The notes below the pieces were generated by a model that did not search any database, had not been told where the DNA came from, and saw only the letters and a list, made by a program, of their open reading frames with translations. Below are positions 47,066 through 55,206 of a stretch of 64,000 nucleotides of DNA, piece after piece. Position 1 is the first letter of the stretch; each line of letters begins with the position of its first letter. Both the position numbers and the translations under genes were made by a program. The stretch comes from Halopseudomonas aestusnigri (GTDB taxonomy: Bacteria; Pseudomonadota; Gammaproteobacteria; Pseudomonadales; Pseudomonadaceae): assembly GCF_002197985.1 (NCBI RefSeq), contig NZ_NBYK01000002.1, positions 275,041 through 339,040 on the forward strand, read 5' to 3'.

Positions 47066-48574
47066 TTATGCTGCCCGGCTGTTGCTGCCTGCTGTCTTGT
47101 TACCGGATTCTGAGTTGCGCGGCAGGAATTCGAGGTTGTCGTCTTCAAGTACCTCGTCGAGCAACATCACACGATCTTGTTCATAGGCATTGAGCAGACG
47201 CCATGGCAGGCTCCGACCCTGGCGGGGCAGAATCGCATTCGCCCGCTGCACGTAGCCCGACTCCAGTGCGCCCATGACCGACATGTCTGCAATTGCGCAG
47301 CCCTGATGGTCGCGAGGTGTAACTACTTGCATTCCTGTTGCCTGCAGGTGGTTGATCAGCCGGCAGACGTAGCGCGCGGCAATATCGGCTTTCAGCGTCC
47401 AGGGCGCGTTGGTATAACCGAAAATCCACGCCATATTCGGTACGTTCTGCAGCAACACGCCCTTGTAGGTCATCTGCTGCTGCAGATCGAACGGCTTGCC
47501 GTCGATCAGCAGCTGCGTGCCCCCCAGCAGTTGCAGCTTCAATCCGGTGGCGGTGATGACTATATCGGCTTCCAGTTCCTTGCCGGATGCCAGCCGGATG
47601 CCGTGTTCGGTAAAGCGGTCAATGCGGTCTGTCACCACCGATGCCTTGCCGCTGTTGATGGCCTTGAACAAATCACCGTCCGGCACCGCACACAGGCGCT
47701 GGTCCCAGGGCATATAGCTGGGAGTGAAGTGCTTCATGTTGGCCGGATCATCCAACTGTTTGGCGACCTGCCTGAGCAGATAGCTGCGCATACGCTCCGG
47801 CCACCGTTTGGCGGCCTTGAACAGCCAGCGCTGAATCAGAATGTTGCGCTTGCGTGCCAGATCATTGGCCCACCGCTCGGGCATGATCTTGCGCAGAACT
47901 TCGGTCAACTTGTCACGTGCCGGTACGGTCATCACGTAGGATGGAGAGCGCTGCAGCATCGTGACGTGGGCTGCCTGATCGGCCATGGCGGGCACGACTG
48001 TGACAGCAGTGGCGCCGCTGCCGATGACAACGACCCTCTTGCCCCGATAGTCGAGATCGGCCGGCCAGTGTTGGGGGTGAATGCATTGCCCCTGGAATTG
48101 CTCCACGCCCGGAAAGTCGGGCAGATAGCCGGTTTTGTGATCGTAGTAACCGGTGCAACTGATAAGGAAGTCGCAACTGAAGTGGCGGGCCAGACCGGTA
48201 TCCAGATCCCGGGCGCTGACGATCCATTGCTGCTGCTCGCTGCACCACTGAGCTTGCTCGGTTTCGATCCCGAAGCGGATCAGTTTGTCGACGCCATATT
48301 CGCGGGCGGTATCACTGATGTAGTTGCGAATGGATTGGCCGTCGGCGAGTGTATTCAGATCATTCCACGGCCTGAAATCGTAACCGAAGCTGAACATGTC
48401 CGAATCGGAGCGTATTCCGGGATAGCTGAACAGGTCCCATGTACCGCCAACGCGCTGGCGGCGTTCGAGGATTGCCAATCGTTTGCCGGGGCATTCCTGT
48501 GATATGTGCACAGCCGTACCGATACCGGAGAGGCCGGCACCGATAATCAGCACATCGAAGTGCTCATTGGTCAT
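47066..48574 (-). CDS. Baeyer-Villiger-type flavin monooxygenase
   Basis: 502 residues. FAD-binding DVLIIGAGLSGIGTAVH (about 8-24), RVGGTWDLFSYPGIRSDSD, the Baeyer-Villiger fingerprint FxGxxxHxxxWP in FQGQCIHPQHWP (about 155-166) and the NADPH-binding VVVIGSGATAVTVVPAMA (about 178-195) are all seen. These enzymes insert oxygen next to a ketone carbonyl to make an ester or lactone, or oxidise heteroatoms, using NADPH. The partner downstream is a hydroxyacyl-CoA dehydrogenase, so breakdown of a ketone or ring compound toward acyl-CoA is plausible. The substrate is not known. Confidence 0.9.
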   Translation of the reverse strand: MTNEHFDVLIIGAGLSGIGTAVHISQECPGKRLAILERRQRVGGTWDLFSYPGIRSDSDMFSFGYDFRPWNDLNTLADGQSIRNYISDTAREYGVDKLIRFGIETEQAQWCSEQQQWIVSARDLDTGLARHFSCDFLISCTGYYDHKTGYLPDFPGVEQFQGQCIHPQHWPADLDYRGKRVVVIGSGATAVTVVPAMADQAAHVTMLQRSPSYVMTVPARDKLTEVLRKIMPERWANDLARKRNILIQRWLFKAAKRWPERMRSYLLRQVAKQLDDPANMKHFTPSYMPWDQRLCAVPDGDLFKAINSGKASVVTDRIDRFTEHGIRLASGKELEADIVITATGLKLQLLGGTQLLIDGKPFDLQQQMTYKGVLLQNVPNMAWIFGYTNAPWTLKADIAARYVCRLINHLQATGMQVVTPRDHQGCAIADMSVMGALESGYVQRANAILPRQGRSLPWRLLNAYEQDRVMLLDEVLEDDNLEFLPRNSESGNKTAGSNSRAA

Positions 48575-48695
48575 CGTCTTGTTCTCTTTTTATTTTGGGT
48601 GCGTACGGACGACTATAGACTGCCAGCCAGGCCCCATGGCTGGCTGGTTCAAAACGGCAAATTAATCGGCATTTAGTGCCAAAGAGGGAGGCAGG

Positions 48696-48722
48696 AGCGC
48701 AGCCGTGCGGCACGGCTGCGCT
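48696..48722 (-). terminator. Probable terminator of the thiamine-regulated symporter gene
   Basis: AGCGCAGCCGTG (48696-48707) pairs perfectly with CACGGCTGCGCT (48711-48722) with a 3-base loop. On the minus strand the hairpin lies just after the stop at 48728 and runs into a CT-rich stretch without a full T tract. Confidence 0.5.
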
Positions 48723-48727
48723 GTTGA

Positions 48728-50110
48728 TCAGCCGGCGAGTTCGGGCTTTCTGGCAGGCAGCAAGAGGGCGAAAAGTACACTGACCAGTGCCGAGGCAGCC
48801 AGGGCACCGAGAAACGGCGGCAGGGTCGGAACGGTGTCCGGGAAGCTGGCAAGCAGCAGCCCCTGAAGCGCGCTGCCAGTTGCAATCCAGCCGGGCAGCG
48901 CTGCGCCGACCAGCCCTGCCAGTGCACCCGCTATCGCAGCTGCCGGTGACATCCGTTGCCACAGGCCCAGCAGGACCGGCACAACCGCAGTGGCGCAAAG
49001 CAGATCGGCAATCAGAAACAGCCGCAGAACCGAGATGCCCTGCAGGGCGATAATCACCACCGGAATCATCAGAACAAAGGTAAACCAGCGAGCAGCGGCA
49101 AGACTCAGTCCTTTTCGCTCCGTGACCGCCAGCGACACGATAGCGTTCTGCAAGGTATCGACCGAGGAGGCAACCAGGGTGATTGCCAGCACCAGCGCCG
49201 GCAGCGCCAGCCAGCCGGAGGCATCACGCAGCATTGCGAAGAACGGAATGGGTGGGGAGCCAACATCTGCACCGCTCATGACCGTCATAATACCGAGGCC
49301 GCCAACCAGCGCGACAACCAGAATGGTCGCCACACCGCCAATCAGCGCGCCCTGGCCCAGTGCCTTTTCGTCCTGCGCGGCCCAGAGCCGTTGCCAGTAG
49401 CCTTGATGGAACAGGTTGGCTGCAGTCACGGCAATGACAAGGGTTAGCGCAACGCTGAGCGCGGCCGACGCGGGTATGCCGGGAAGCGCTGTATCCGGGC
49501 TGAAGGCGGGCAGCCGCGTCGCAGCGACGCCGCCGACCAGCAGCATCAGCGCAATCAGCAACCAGCCCTGCCAGCGGTCGGTTGTCATGCTGGCCCGCAG
49601 ACCGCCCCAGGCCGTATAGATCAGCGTGGTTACGGCAACGCCGATGACAATCAGGCTGCCATTGATGTCGGACAGCATCGCGGTAATGGCGCCGATGGCG
49701 GTCAATTCCGCGACCAGAAAACAGGTCATGTACAACAGTGATATCAATCCGACCCAGCGGCGTACGCCGCCGCCATAGCAGTGCTCTGCGAACTCGCCAA
49801 TACTGCGCCCTGCCGGCAGTCTTCGACGAATAGCGGGCCCACACAGGGCAAACACGATAAAGGGCAGGGCGGCGCCCAGCGCATACCCGGCCAGACCAAG
49901 CGGGCCGACCAGTACGCCGACTTCCGGTGGAGCAAAGAGGATCCAGCCACCCATGCCGGAGGCCAGAAACGACAGGCCAATGGCCCAGCGGTTCTGGCTA
50001 TTGCGCGCCGTAATAAAGTCGTCGAGAGCCTCGTTTCGGCGGGTTCGCAGGCCAACCCAGACAAACAAAAGCAGAACCGCAGCCAGGGCTGCAATCGTCA
50101 GATACAACAT
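48728..50110 (-). CDS. Sodium:solute symporter under TPP control (ThiV-like thiamine/precursor transporter)
   Basis: 460 residues with about 13 membrane helices of the SSS family. Helix 1 (LTIAALAAVLLLFVWVGL) is followed by the family core ARNSQNRWAIGLSFLASGMGGWILFAPPEVGV and later helices including GPAIRRRLPAGRSIGEFAEHCYGG. The transporter starts directly behind a TPP riboswitch whose end overlaps the GGAGG ribosome-binding site. That placement was used in comparative genomics to predict ThiV-type uptake of thiamine or its hydroxymethylpyrimidine precursor. Substrate is therefore inferred from regulation, not from the protein. Confidence 0.87.
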   Translation of the reverse strand: MLYLTIAALAAVLLLFVWVGLRTRRNEALDDFITARNSQNRWAIGLSFLASGMGGWILFAPPEVGVLVGPLGLAGYALGAALPFIVFALCGPAIRRRLPAGRSIGEFAEHCYGGGVRRWVGLISLLYMTCFLVAELTAIGAITAMLSDINGSLIVIGVAVTTLIYTAWGGLRASMTTDRWQGWLLIALMLLVGGVAATRLPAFSPDTALPGIPASAALSVALTLVIAVTAANLFHQGYWQRLWAAQDEKALGQGALIGGVATILVVALVGGLGIMTVMSGADVGSPPIPFFAMLRDASGWLALPALVLAITLVASSVDTLQNAIVSLAVTERKGLSLAAARWFTFVLMIPVVIIALQGISVLRLFLIADLLCATAVVPVLLGLWQRMSPAAAIAGALAGLVGAALPGWIATGSALQGLLLASFPDTVPTLPPFLGALAASALVSVLFALLLPARKPELAG

Positions 50111-50115
50111 GTCGC

Positions 50116-50215
50116 GCTTCCTCCGCCGGTATGATCCGGATCAGGTTCCAGGGTTTGGCCAGCCTGGGCATGGCGTGTTCTCAGCCCGATGCATGGCACC
50201 GGACACCCCTGGCGA
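50116..50215 (-). promoter_or_regulatory. TPP riboswitch (THI element)
   Basis: On the minus strand the conserved THI parts are seen in order: GGGGTGTCC, GGGCTGAGAA, ACCCTGGAACCTGATCCGG and ATCATACCGGCGGAGG. The P1 strands GCC and GGC close the element. The last block merges with the ribosome-binding site GGAGG, so thiamine pyrophosphate probably blocks translation. A minus-strand TTGCTG-17 bases-TTTAAT pair just upstream could be the promoter. Confidence 0.93.
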
Positions 50216-50394
50216 CAAATTAAAGTGGGATAGATGTTTAACAGCAAGATGATGTCACAGATTGGCCAGACCACGTAAGCTGCCGCATAATCGGATTGCA
50301 CACAGTCTGACCAGCAAACGCGATTCGCGTAATCAGTGCAACACCGCCAACAGTGTGCAGGTGACGTTGCCGGCCGGAGCTCCGCAGATAAAAA

Positions 50395-51321
50395 ATGCCA
50401 GACAACCAGAGTGTGGACAGGCTTGCCATCGAGACCGTGCTCGACAGTCTTGATGCGCTTGTCTATGTCGCCGATATGGATACCCACGAGCTTCTGTTTC
50501 TCAACGCCTACGGGCGTGAAAAATGGGGGGAGCCGGGTGCGCGAAAATGCTGGCAGGTACTGCAGAAGGGCCAGACAGGGCCGTGCGCGTTTTGCACCAA
50601 CCCGTTGCTGCTGGATGAAGAGGGAATGCCAACCGGCGTCTATCGCTGGGAATTTCGCAATACCCTCACGGGCCGCTGGTATCAGTGCCGTGATCAGGCA
50701 ACCCGCTGGCCGGACGGGCGTCTTGTCAGAATCGAAATCGCAACTGACATTTCCGACATCAAGGACTTGCAGGACCAGCTCACACAAGCGCAACGCCAGG
50801 CAGAACAACTCGCCAATGAGGACGCGTTGACTGGGCTGGCCAACAGGCGAGCGTTGTTTGCTTTGGGTAACGCGGCGCTTGAGCAGGCGCGCAGGCAACG
50901 GCACCCGGTGGCGCTTATTTCGCTGGATGCCGATCACTTCAAGCAAATCAATGATCGCTTTGGCCATGCTGGCGGTGACGCTGTTCTGCGTGCGCTTGCC
51001 GGCGTGCTGAAGCAGCATACACGGGCCGCCGACGTTGCGGCTCGGCTCGGAGGAGAGGAGTTTGCGATTCTTCTGCCGGCGACGGGGCTGGATGAGGCGA
51101 GGGAGCTTGCGGAGCGCTTGAGAGCGAAGATCGAAGCGCTGAGGTTGAGCCACGGTAAGGAGACCATTCTGGTTACTTGCAGTTTTGGGGTTACAGCGTC
51201 GCAAAACGGTGAAGCCAGCCTGGATTTGCTGCTCAATACCGCTGATATCGCAACCTATCGAGCCAAAAGCACGGGTCGCAACCGGATTGAGGATCAGGGT
51301 TGGGTGCAGATTGGCTCTTGA
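50395..51321 (+). CDS. PAS-GGDEF diguanylate cyclase with cysteine-bearing PAS domain
   Basis: 308 residues, no membrane segment. The PAS domain (about 10-125) contains C52, C64 and C67 arranged C-x11-CxxC (KCWQVLQKGQTGPCAFC), a pattern that could bind a metal or act as a thiol switch. A short coiled coil (about 125-145) leads into GGDEF (about 150-305). The active site is GGEEF and the inhibitory RxxD (RAAD) is at the right spacing. It should make c-di-GMP in response to a cytoplasmic redox or metal signal, the latter inferred. It is divergent from the TPP-riboswitch symporter. Confidence 0.9.
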   Translation: MPDNQSVDRLAIETVLDSLDALVYVADMDTHELLFLNAYGREKWGEPGARKCWQVLQKGQTGPCAFCTNPLLLDEEGMPTGVYRWEFRNTLTGRWYQCRDQATRWPDGRLVRIEIATDISDIKDLQDQLTQAQRQAEQLANEDALTGLANRRALFALGNAALEQARRQRHPVALISLDADHFKQINDRFGHAGGDAVLRALAGVLKQHTRAADVAARLGGEEFAILLPATGLDEARELAERLRAKIEALRLSHGKETILVTCSFGVTASQNGEASLDLLLNTADIATYRAKSTGRNRIEDQGWVQIGS

Positions 51322-51398
51322 GGCTGTCCGGGCCAGACCGTTGCATCGACCGGAGTTGCCCGCAAGACGCATTGTTGCAATAAGGATGTTGCCAGACG

Positions 51399-53711
51399 AT
51401 GGACAGTAACAAGACTCAATCTGCCCGACACCTTGCCCCTGAACCGCCGCTGTGGCGCCTGCTGCTTCCGCTGGTTCTTGTGCTCTCTGCCGTCGCTGTC
51501 TGGTGGTTTGCCACCGCCGATGCAGAGTTCGAGTTGTCCGCGCCAGCGCTCATGGCCGAGCAGAAAAATGCGCTCCCCGCTCGCGTCGAGACTGCCGGGA
51601 GTCGGCACTATGCTGGCCGTCAGAACTGTATTGCCTGTCATGCCGAGCAGAGCGCCGAGTTTGTCGGGTCGCACCATGATCAGGCCATGCAGGAAGCAAA
51701 TGCCGACACTGTGCTTGGCGATTTCAATAACGCCAGCTTCAGCTACGGCGGCATAACCAGTATCTTCTTCCAGCGTGACGGCCAGTTTCTGGTCAATACA
51801 CTCGGTCCGGATGGCCGCCAGCAGGTCTATGTTGCCGAGTACACCTTTGGGGTCTATCCGCTGCAGCAGTATCTGCTGGCGATGCCGGGCGGCCGTTATC
51901 AGGCGTTCAGTGTTGCCTGGGATGCACGGCCGGCTGGGGAGGGCGGCCAGCGCTGGTTTCAGCTCAACCCCGATGTCAATGGCGATGATCCGATCAACGC
52001 GCTGCACTGGAGTGGGCGTCAGTTCAACTGGAACCTGATGTGCGCCGAATGCCACTCGACCAATCTGGAACGCAACTTCAATGCCGCAACCAACCGTTAT
52101 GACACCCGCTGGGCCGAGATCGACGTATCCTGCGAGGCGTGCCACGGACCGGCTTCAGACCACCTGAAGTGGGCCGCTGCTCCTGACGCTAATCCAGATA
52201 TGGCCGCGACCCTTGGGCTTGCGGTGCGCTTTGATGAGCGTGAAGGTGTGACCTGGCAGCACAACGACAACGGCACGCCCGGCCGCAGCAAGCCGCGCGA
52301 CAGCGAGAGAGAAATTCAAGCCTGCGCTGCCTGCCACTCCCGCCGTGCGCAACTGTTTGATGACCCGCAGGATGCCGGTTTGCTGGTAGAAAATTATCTG
52401 CTCGCAACCCTTGATCAGGGGCTGTATCACCCGGACGGTCAGATTCAGGATGAGGTGTTTGTGCATGGCTCGTTCCTGCAGAGCAAAATGTATCAGGCCG
52501 GGGTGACCTGCAGTGACTGCCACAACCCGCACTCGCTGGAACTCAAGGTTCCCGGCGATGGTGTCTGCGTGCAGTGTCACCATGCCGACCAATACCAGAC
52601 GCCGAAACACCACTTTCACAGCAGCGTTCAGGGCAGCGCCTGCGTGGATTGCCATATGCCGACCACCACTTACATGGAGGTGGATCCTCGGCGCGATCAT
52701 AGCTTGCGTATTCCGCGTCCTGATCTGAGCGTCAGCCTCGGTGTGCCCAACGCCTGCAATCAGTGTCACAGCGACGAAACACCTGAATGGGCGGCAGAGC
52801 ATGTCGAACAATGGTACGGTCACGTGCCGCAGGGCGCGCAGCAGTATGCGCACACTCTGGCAGCGGGCCGAGCGGGATCGGTTGGCGCCCGGCAGGATTT
52901 GCTGAAGCTGTTGGCCGACGAAGACCAGCCAGCGATCGCCCGCGCCACTGCCGCCAGCCTGCTGCAGGCCTGGCCCGGGCCGGAGGTGGCCCAATCGCTG
53001 TTTGTTGCCCTGCGTGCGAAGGACCCGGTGATTCGCCTGGGCGCGCTGGAGGCGATTGGCAGTTACCCGCCGGTCACCCGCTGGCAGCTTGCCAGCCCGC
53101 TACTGGATGCGCCTGAACGCGTGGTCAGGCTGCAGGCGGCCGCGCAGTTGCTGGATATTCCGCCAGAGCAGATGCAGGCTGATGACATTGAAAAGTTGCG
53201 CCAGGCGCAGCAGCAATACCTGCAAGCGCAACAGGCCAACGCCGATGACCCTTCGGCACAGTTGAACATCGGCCTGTACTATCAGGCGCGTAACCAGCTT
53301 GCGCTGGCGGAAGATGCCTACGCGCGGGCCTTAGAGCTTGATCCCTATTTCATCGGTGCCTACATCAATCTGGCCGATCTGTATCGCGCGTCGATGCGCG
53401 ACCCTATGGCCGAAACACTGCTTAACAAAGGGTTGGAAGCGTTGCCGGAGGCTGCCCCGTTGCACTTCAGCCTGGGGCTGCTCAAGGTACGCAGCAAGGA
53501 TATGGCCGACGCCCTGATCGAGTTGCGCCGCGCAGTTGTGTTCGACCCGCAGAATGCCCACTATCGATACGTGCTGGCCGTCGCGCTCGACAGTGCCGAT
53601 CAGCGCGACGCTGCCCTGGTGCTAATTGCCGAAGGGCTTGATTTGACCCCGGCCAACCAAACCCTGTTGACACTGCAGCAACAGCTTCAGAACAAGGATG
53701 CAACGCAATGA
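51399..53711 (+). CDS. Octaheme c-type cytochrome with C-terminal TPR repeats
   Basis: 770 residues. An N-terminal membrane anchor (LWRLLLPLVLVLSAVAVWWFA, about 19-39) leads to a periplasmic domain with eight CxxCH motifs: CIACH (about 77), CAECH (214), CEACH (243), CAACH (308), CSDCH (370), CVQCH (390), CVDCH (415) and CNQCH (452). A HEAT-like region follows (about 480-600), then TPR repeats (about 610-760, QLNIGLYYQARNQLALAEDAYARALELDPYF). It resembles the cytochrome c554-like multiheme/TPR families. It could move electrons to a partner or reduce a nitrogen or sulfur compound; the substrate is unknown. The stop overlaps the GNAT gene. Confidence 0.9.
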   Translation: MDSNKTQSARHLAPEPPLWRLLLPLVLVLSAVAVWWFATADAEFELSAPALMAEQKNALPARVETAGSRHYAGRQNCIACHAEQSAEFVGSHHDQAMQEANADTVLGDFNNASFSYGGITSIFFQRDGQFLVNTLGPDGRQQVYVAEYTFGVYPLQQYLLAMPGGRYQAFSVAWDARPAGEGGQRWFQLNPDVNGDDPINALHWSGRQFNWNLMCAECHSTNLERNFNAATNRYDTRWAEIDVSCEACHGPASDHLKWAAAPDANPDMAATLGLAVRFDEREGVTWQHNDNGTPGRSKPRDSEREIQACAACHSRRAQLFDDPQDAGLLVENYLLATLDQGLYHPDGQIQDEVFVHGSFLQSKMYQAGVTCSDCHNPHSLELKVPGDGVCVQCHHADQYQTPKHHFHSSVQGSACVDCHMPTTTYMEVDPRRDHSLRIPRPDLSVSLGVPNACNQCHSDETPEWAAEHVEQWYGHVPQGAQQYAHTLAAGRAGSVGARQDLLKLLADEDQPAIARATAASLLQAWPGPEVAQSLFVALRAKDPVIRLGALEAIGSYPPVTRWQLASPLLDAPERVVRLQAAAQLLDIPPEQMQADDIEKLRQAQQQYLQAQQANADDPSAQLNIGLYYQARNQLALAEDAYARALELDPYFIGAYINLADLYRASMRDPMAETLLNKGLEALPEAAPLHFSLGLLKVRSKDMADALIELRRAVVFDPQNAHYRYVLAVALDSADQRDAALVLIAEGLDLTPANQTLLTLQQQLQNKDATQ

Positions 53712-54190
53712 CCTTGGAAGTGATCGTCGGCGATCTTGGCGACGAAGTACATGCTACGGCGTTGAAGTCGTTGCTCGCTGAATATGCGCTTGACCCTATG
53801 GGTGGCGCTGCGGCGCTTGCCCCTGAGTTGCTCGAATCACTACCGGGCAAGCTGTCCTCACGGACGGACTACCTGTTTGTGCTCGCGGTTGCCGACGGCC
53901 AGTATGTTGGCCTGGTCAACTGCTTCGAGGGGTTTTCCACGTTCAAGGGCAAGCCGCTCATCAATATCCACGACGTGATTGTGTCACGCCGTTGGCGAGG
54001 GCAGGGCATTGCTAGGCAGATGCTGACTCAGGTCGAGGACATTGCCCGCCAGCGAGGTTGCTGCAAGCTCACCCTTGAAGTGCTGGAGGGCAACAAGGCG
54101 GCACAGCGTTCCTACCGGGGTTTTGGCTTTGAGGGTTATCAGTTGGTGCCGGAAATGGGCCGGGCAATGTTCTGGGAAAAGCCCCTCTAG
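53708..54190 (+). CDS. GNAT-family acetyltransferase
   Basis: 160 residues. Motif A of the GNAT fold is visible as HDVIVSRRWRGQGIARQMLTQVEDIARQRGCCKLTLEVLEGNKAAQRSYRGFGF (about residues 85-140), with the acetyl-CoA loop RGQGIA and the usual NKAAQRSYRGFGF near the end. The ATG overlaps the stop of the octaheme cytochrome gene (ATGA), so the two are co-translated. A direct link between them is not obvious. The substrate is unknown. The truncated hemoglobin gene converges on it three bases away. Confidence 0.88.
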   Translation: MTLEVIVGDLGDEVHATALKSLLAEYALDPMGGAAALAPELLESLPGKLSSRTDYLFVLAVADGQYVGLVNCFEGFSTFKGKPLINIHDVIVSRRWRGQGIARQMLTQVEDIARQRGCCKLTLEVLEGNKAAQRSYRGFGFEGYQLVPEMGRAMFWEKPL

Positions 54191-54193
54191 CGG

Positions 54194-54625
54194 CTATTGC
54201 TGCGCCTGACGCATCGCCTGACTGGCCTGCACCACCCGGTTGGCCGGCACGCGCAGTTGCTCCAGCAGATAGCTGGCAAATGCGGGAGAGTAGGGCTGCT
54301 TTGCTATCGCCCGCGCCATGCACTCCAGCCACTGGTCACGCAGCTCCGGGCCTACATCCCATTTGGCGTGAAAGGCGGGAATGCTGATGCCGCCATACTG
54401 CTGCTGAAACAGTCGCGGGCCGCCCAGCCAGCCTGACAGAAATGCGCTCAACTTGGCCCGAGCCGATGCCAGGTCAGGCGCGTGCAGAGCGCGCAGTTCC
54501 TGTGCCCCCTCCCAGCTGTCCATCTCCTGGTAGAAATCATCGACCAGCCGACGTATGCCGTCGATTTCGCCTGCGGCCTGATAGGAAGCATCTGCTGTGC
54601 CATAAGCTGGCGTGGATTGAGTCAT
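54194..54625 (-). CDS. Group II truncated hemoglobin
   Basis: 143 residues. The globin core reads IDGIRRLVDDFYQEMDSW, FLSGWLGGPRLFQQQYGG, then IPAFHAKWDVGPELRDQWLECMARAI with the proximal histidine in FHAKW and the group II tryptophan (G8) in DQWLECM. Such proteins bind oxygen or nitric oxide and may detoxify NO or deliver oxygen. An upstream GTG at 54634 is possible; GAGG is spaced for the ATG at 54625. Single gene, convergent with the cytochrome/GNAT operon. Confidence 0.9.
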   Translation of the reverse strand: MTQSTPAYGTADASYQAAGEIDGIRRLVDDFYQEMDSWEGAQELRALHAPDLASARAKLSAFLSGWLGGPRLFQQQYGGISIPAFHAKWDVGPELRDQWLECMARAIAKQPYSPAFASYLLEQLRVPANRVVQASQAMRQAQQ

Positions 54626-55206
54626 GTTGAGCACCTCGCGTTAATGCCGTGATGGTACGCCTTCGACACATTTTCTCCAGCAACCGTGCTGCGGCCTGTC
54701 GCCGCACGCCACTCACTGCGCTTACCTGTCTTCCAGCGCGGCACATTGCCGCACCCCTGCAACAGCTGTTGCGGGGACCTCGCTTGAGGCTTAAACCCCG
54801 CGCCATGCGTGACTTGCGAGCATTTCTCATTTGTCTTCAGCGAATGCTTTAGTCGCAATTATGAAGTGCTGCATTGACCTGAGTCACTACTTGTTACAAT
54901 TGCGCAGCTTCCGGAAATACTTTGTAATACTTTCCGCAACAGGTTCCAGGCGTCGCTCTGGTTCCCCACGGAAGGCGCCGCTCCCGCGGCCAGTTTGGCG
55001 ATTGATGCTGTACGCCGTCTCAGTCTGCACAAAGACATTACGCTGACCCATAAAAACCAGCCGGCAGCACCTGACACGCTCATGCGGGAGCGCCACGGGG
55101 GCTGTTGTGCGGGCTATTGGTCGGCTGGTGGGTGCACATCACTGGGGCCTGTTGCACCTCGTTCCCTGTCGGGCGCGAGGGCCTGTTCAACGACTAAGGC
55201 TGCAAC
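54626..55206. other. Long intergenic region before cyoA
   Basis: About 580 bases with no credible protein gene. The first part serves the truncated hemoglobin gene (minus strand). The second part is the cyo promoter and a leader of about 300 bases with a GC-rich stretch near cyoA. No riboswitch or RNA gene was recognised. Confidence 0.6.
54874..54900 (+). promoter_or_regulatory. cyo promoter with overlapping ANR/FNR-like site
   Basis: TTGACC (54874-54879) and TACAAT (54895-54900) with a 15-base spacer form a promoter-like pair. TTGACCTGAGTCAC (54874-54887) fits TTGAY-N4-RTCAA at nine of ten fixed positions, so an ANR dimer would sit on the -35. That fits repression of cyo by ANR at low oxygen as reported in pseudomonads. 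Confidence 0.5.

Noticed and set aside
47049-47148. Longer start (47148) for the hydroxyacyl-CoA dehydrogenase
   Set aside because: It would overlap the upstream monooxygenase by about 80 bases and adds a low-complexity tail; the TTG at 47049 has a good ribosome-binding site.
51399-53711. Octaheme nitrite or tetrathionate reductase
   Set aside because: All eight motifs are CxxCH with no CxxCK active-site heme, and the TPR fusion is not typical of those enzymes.
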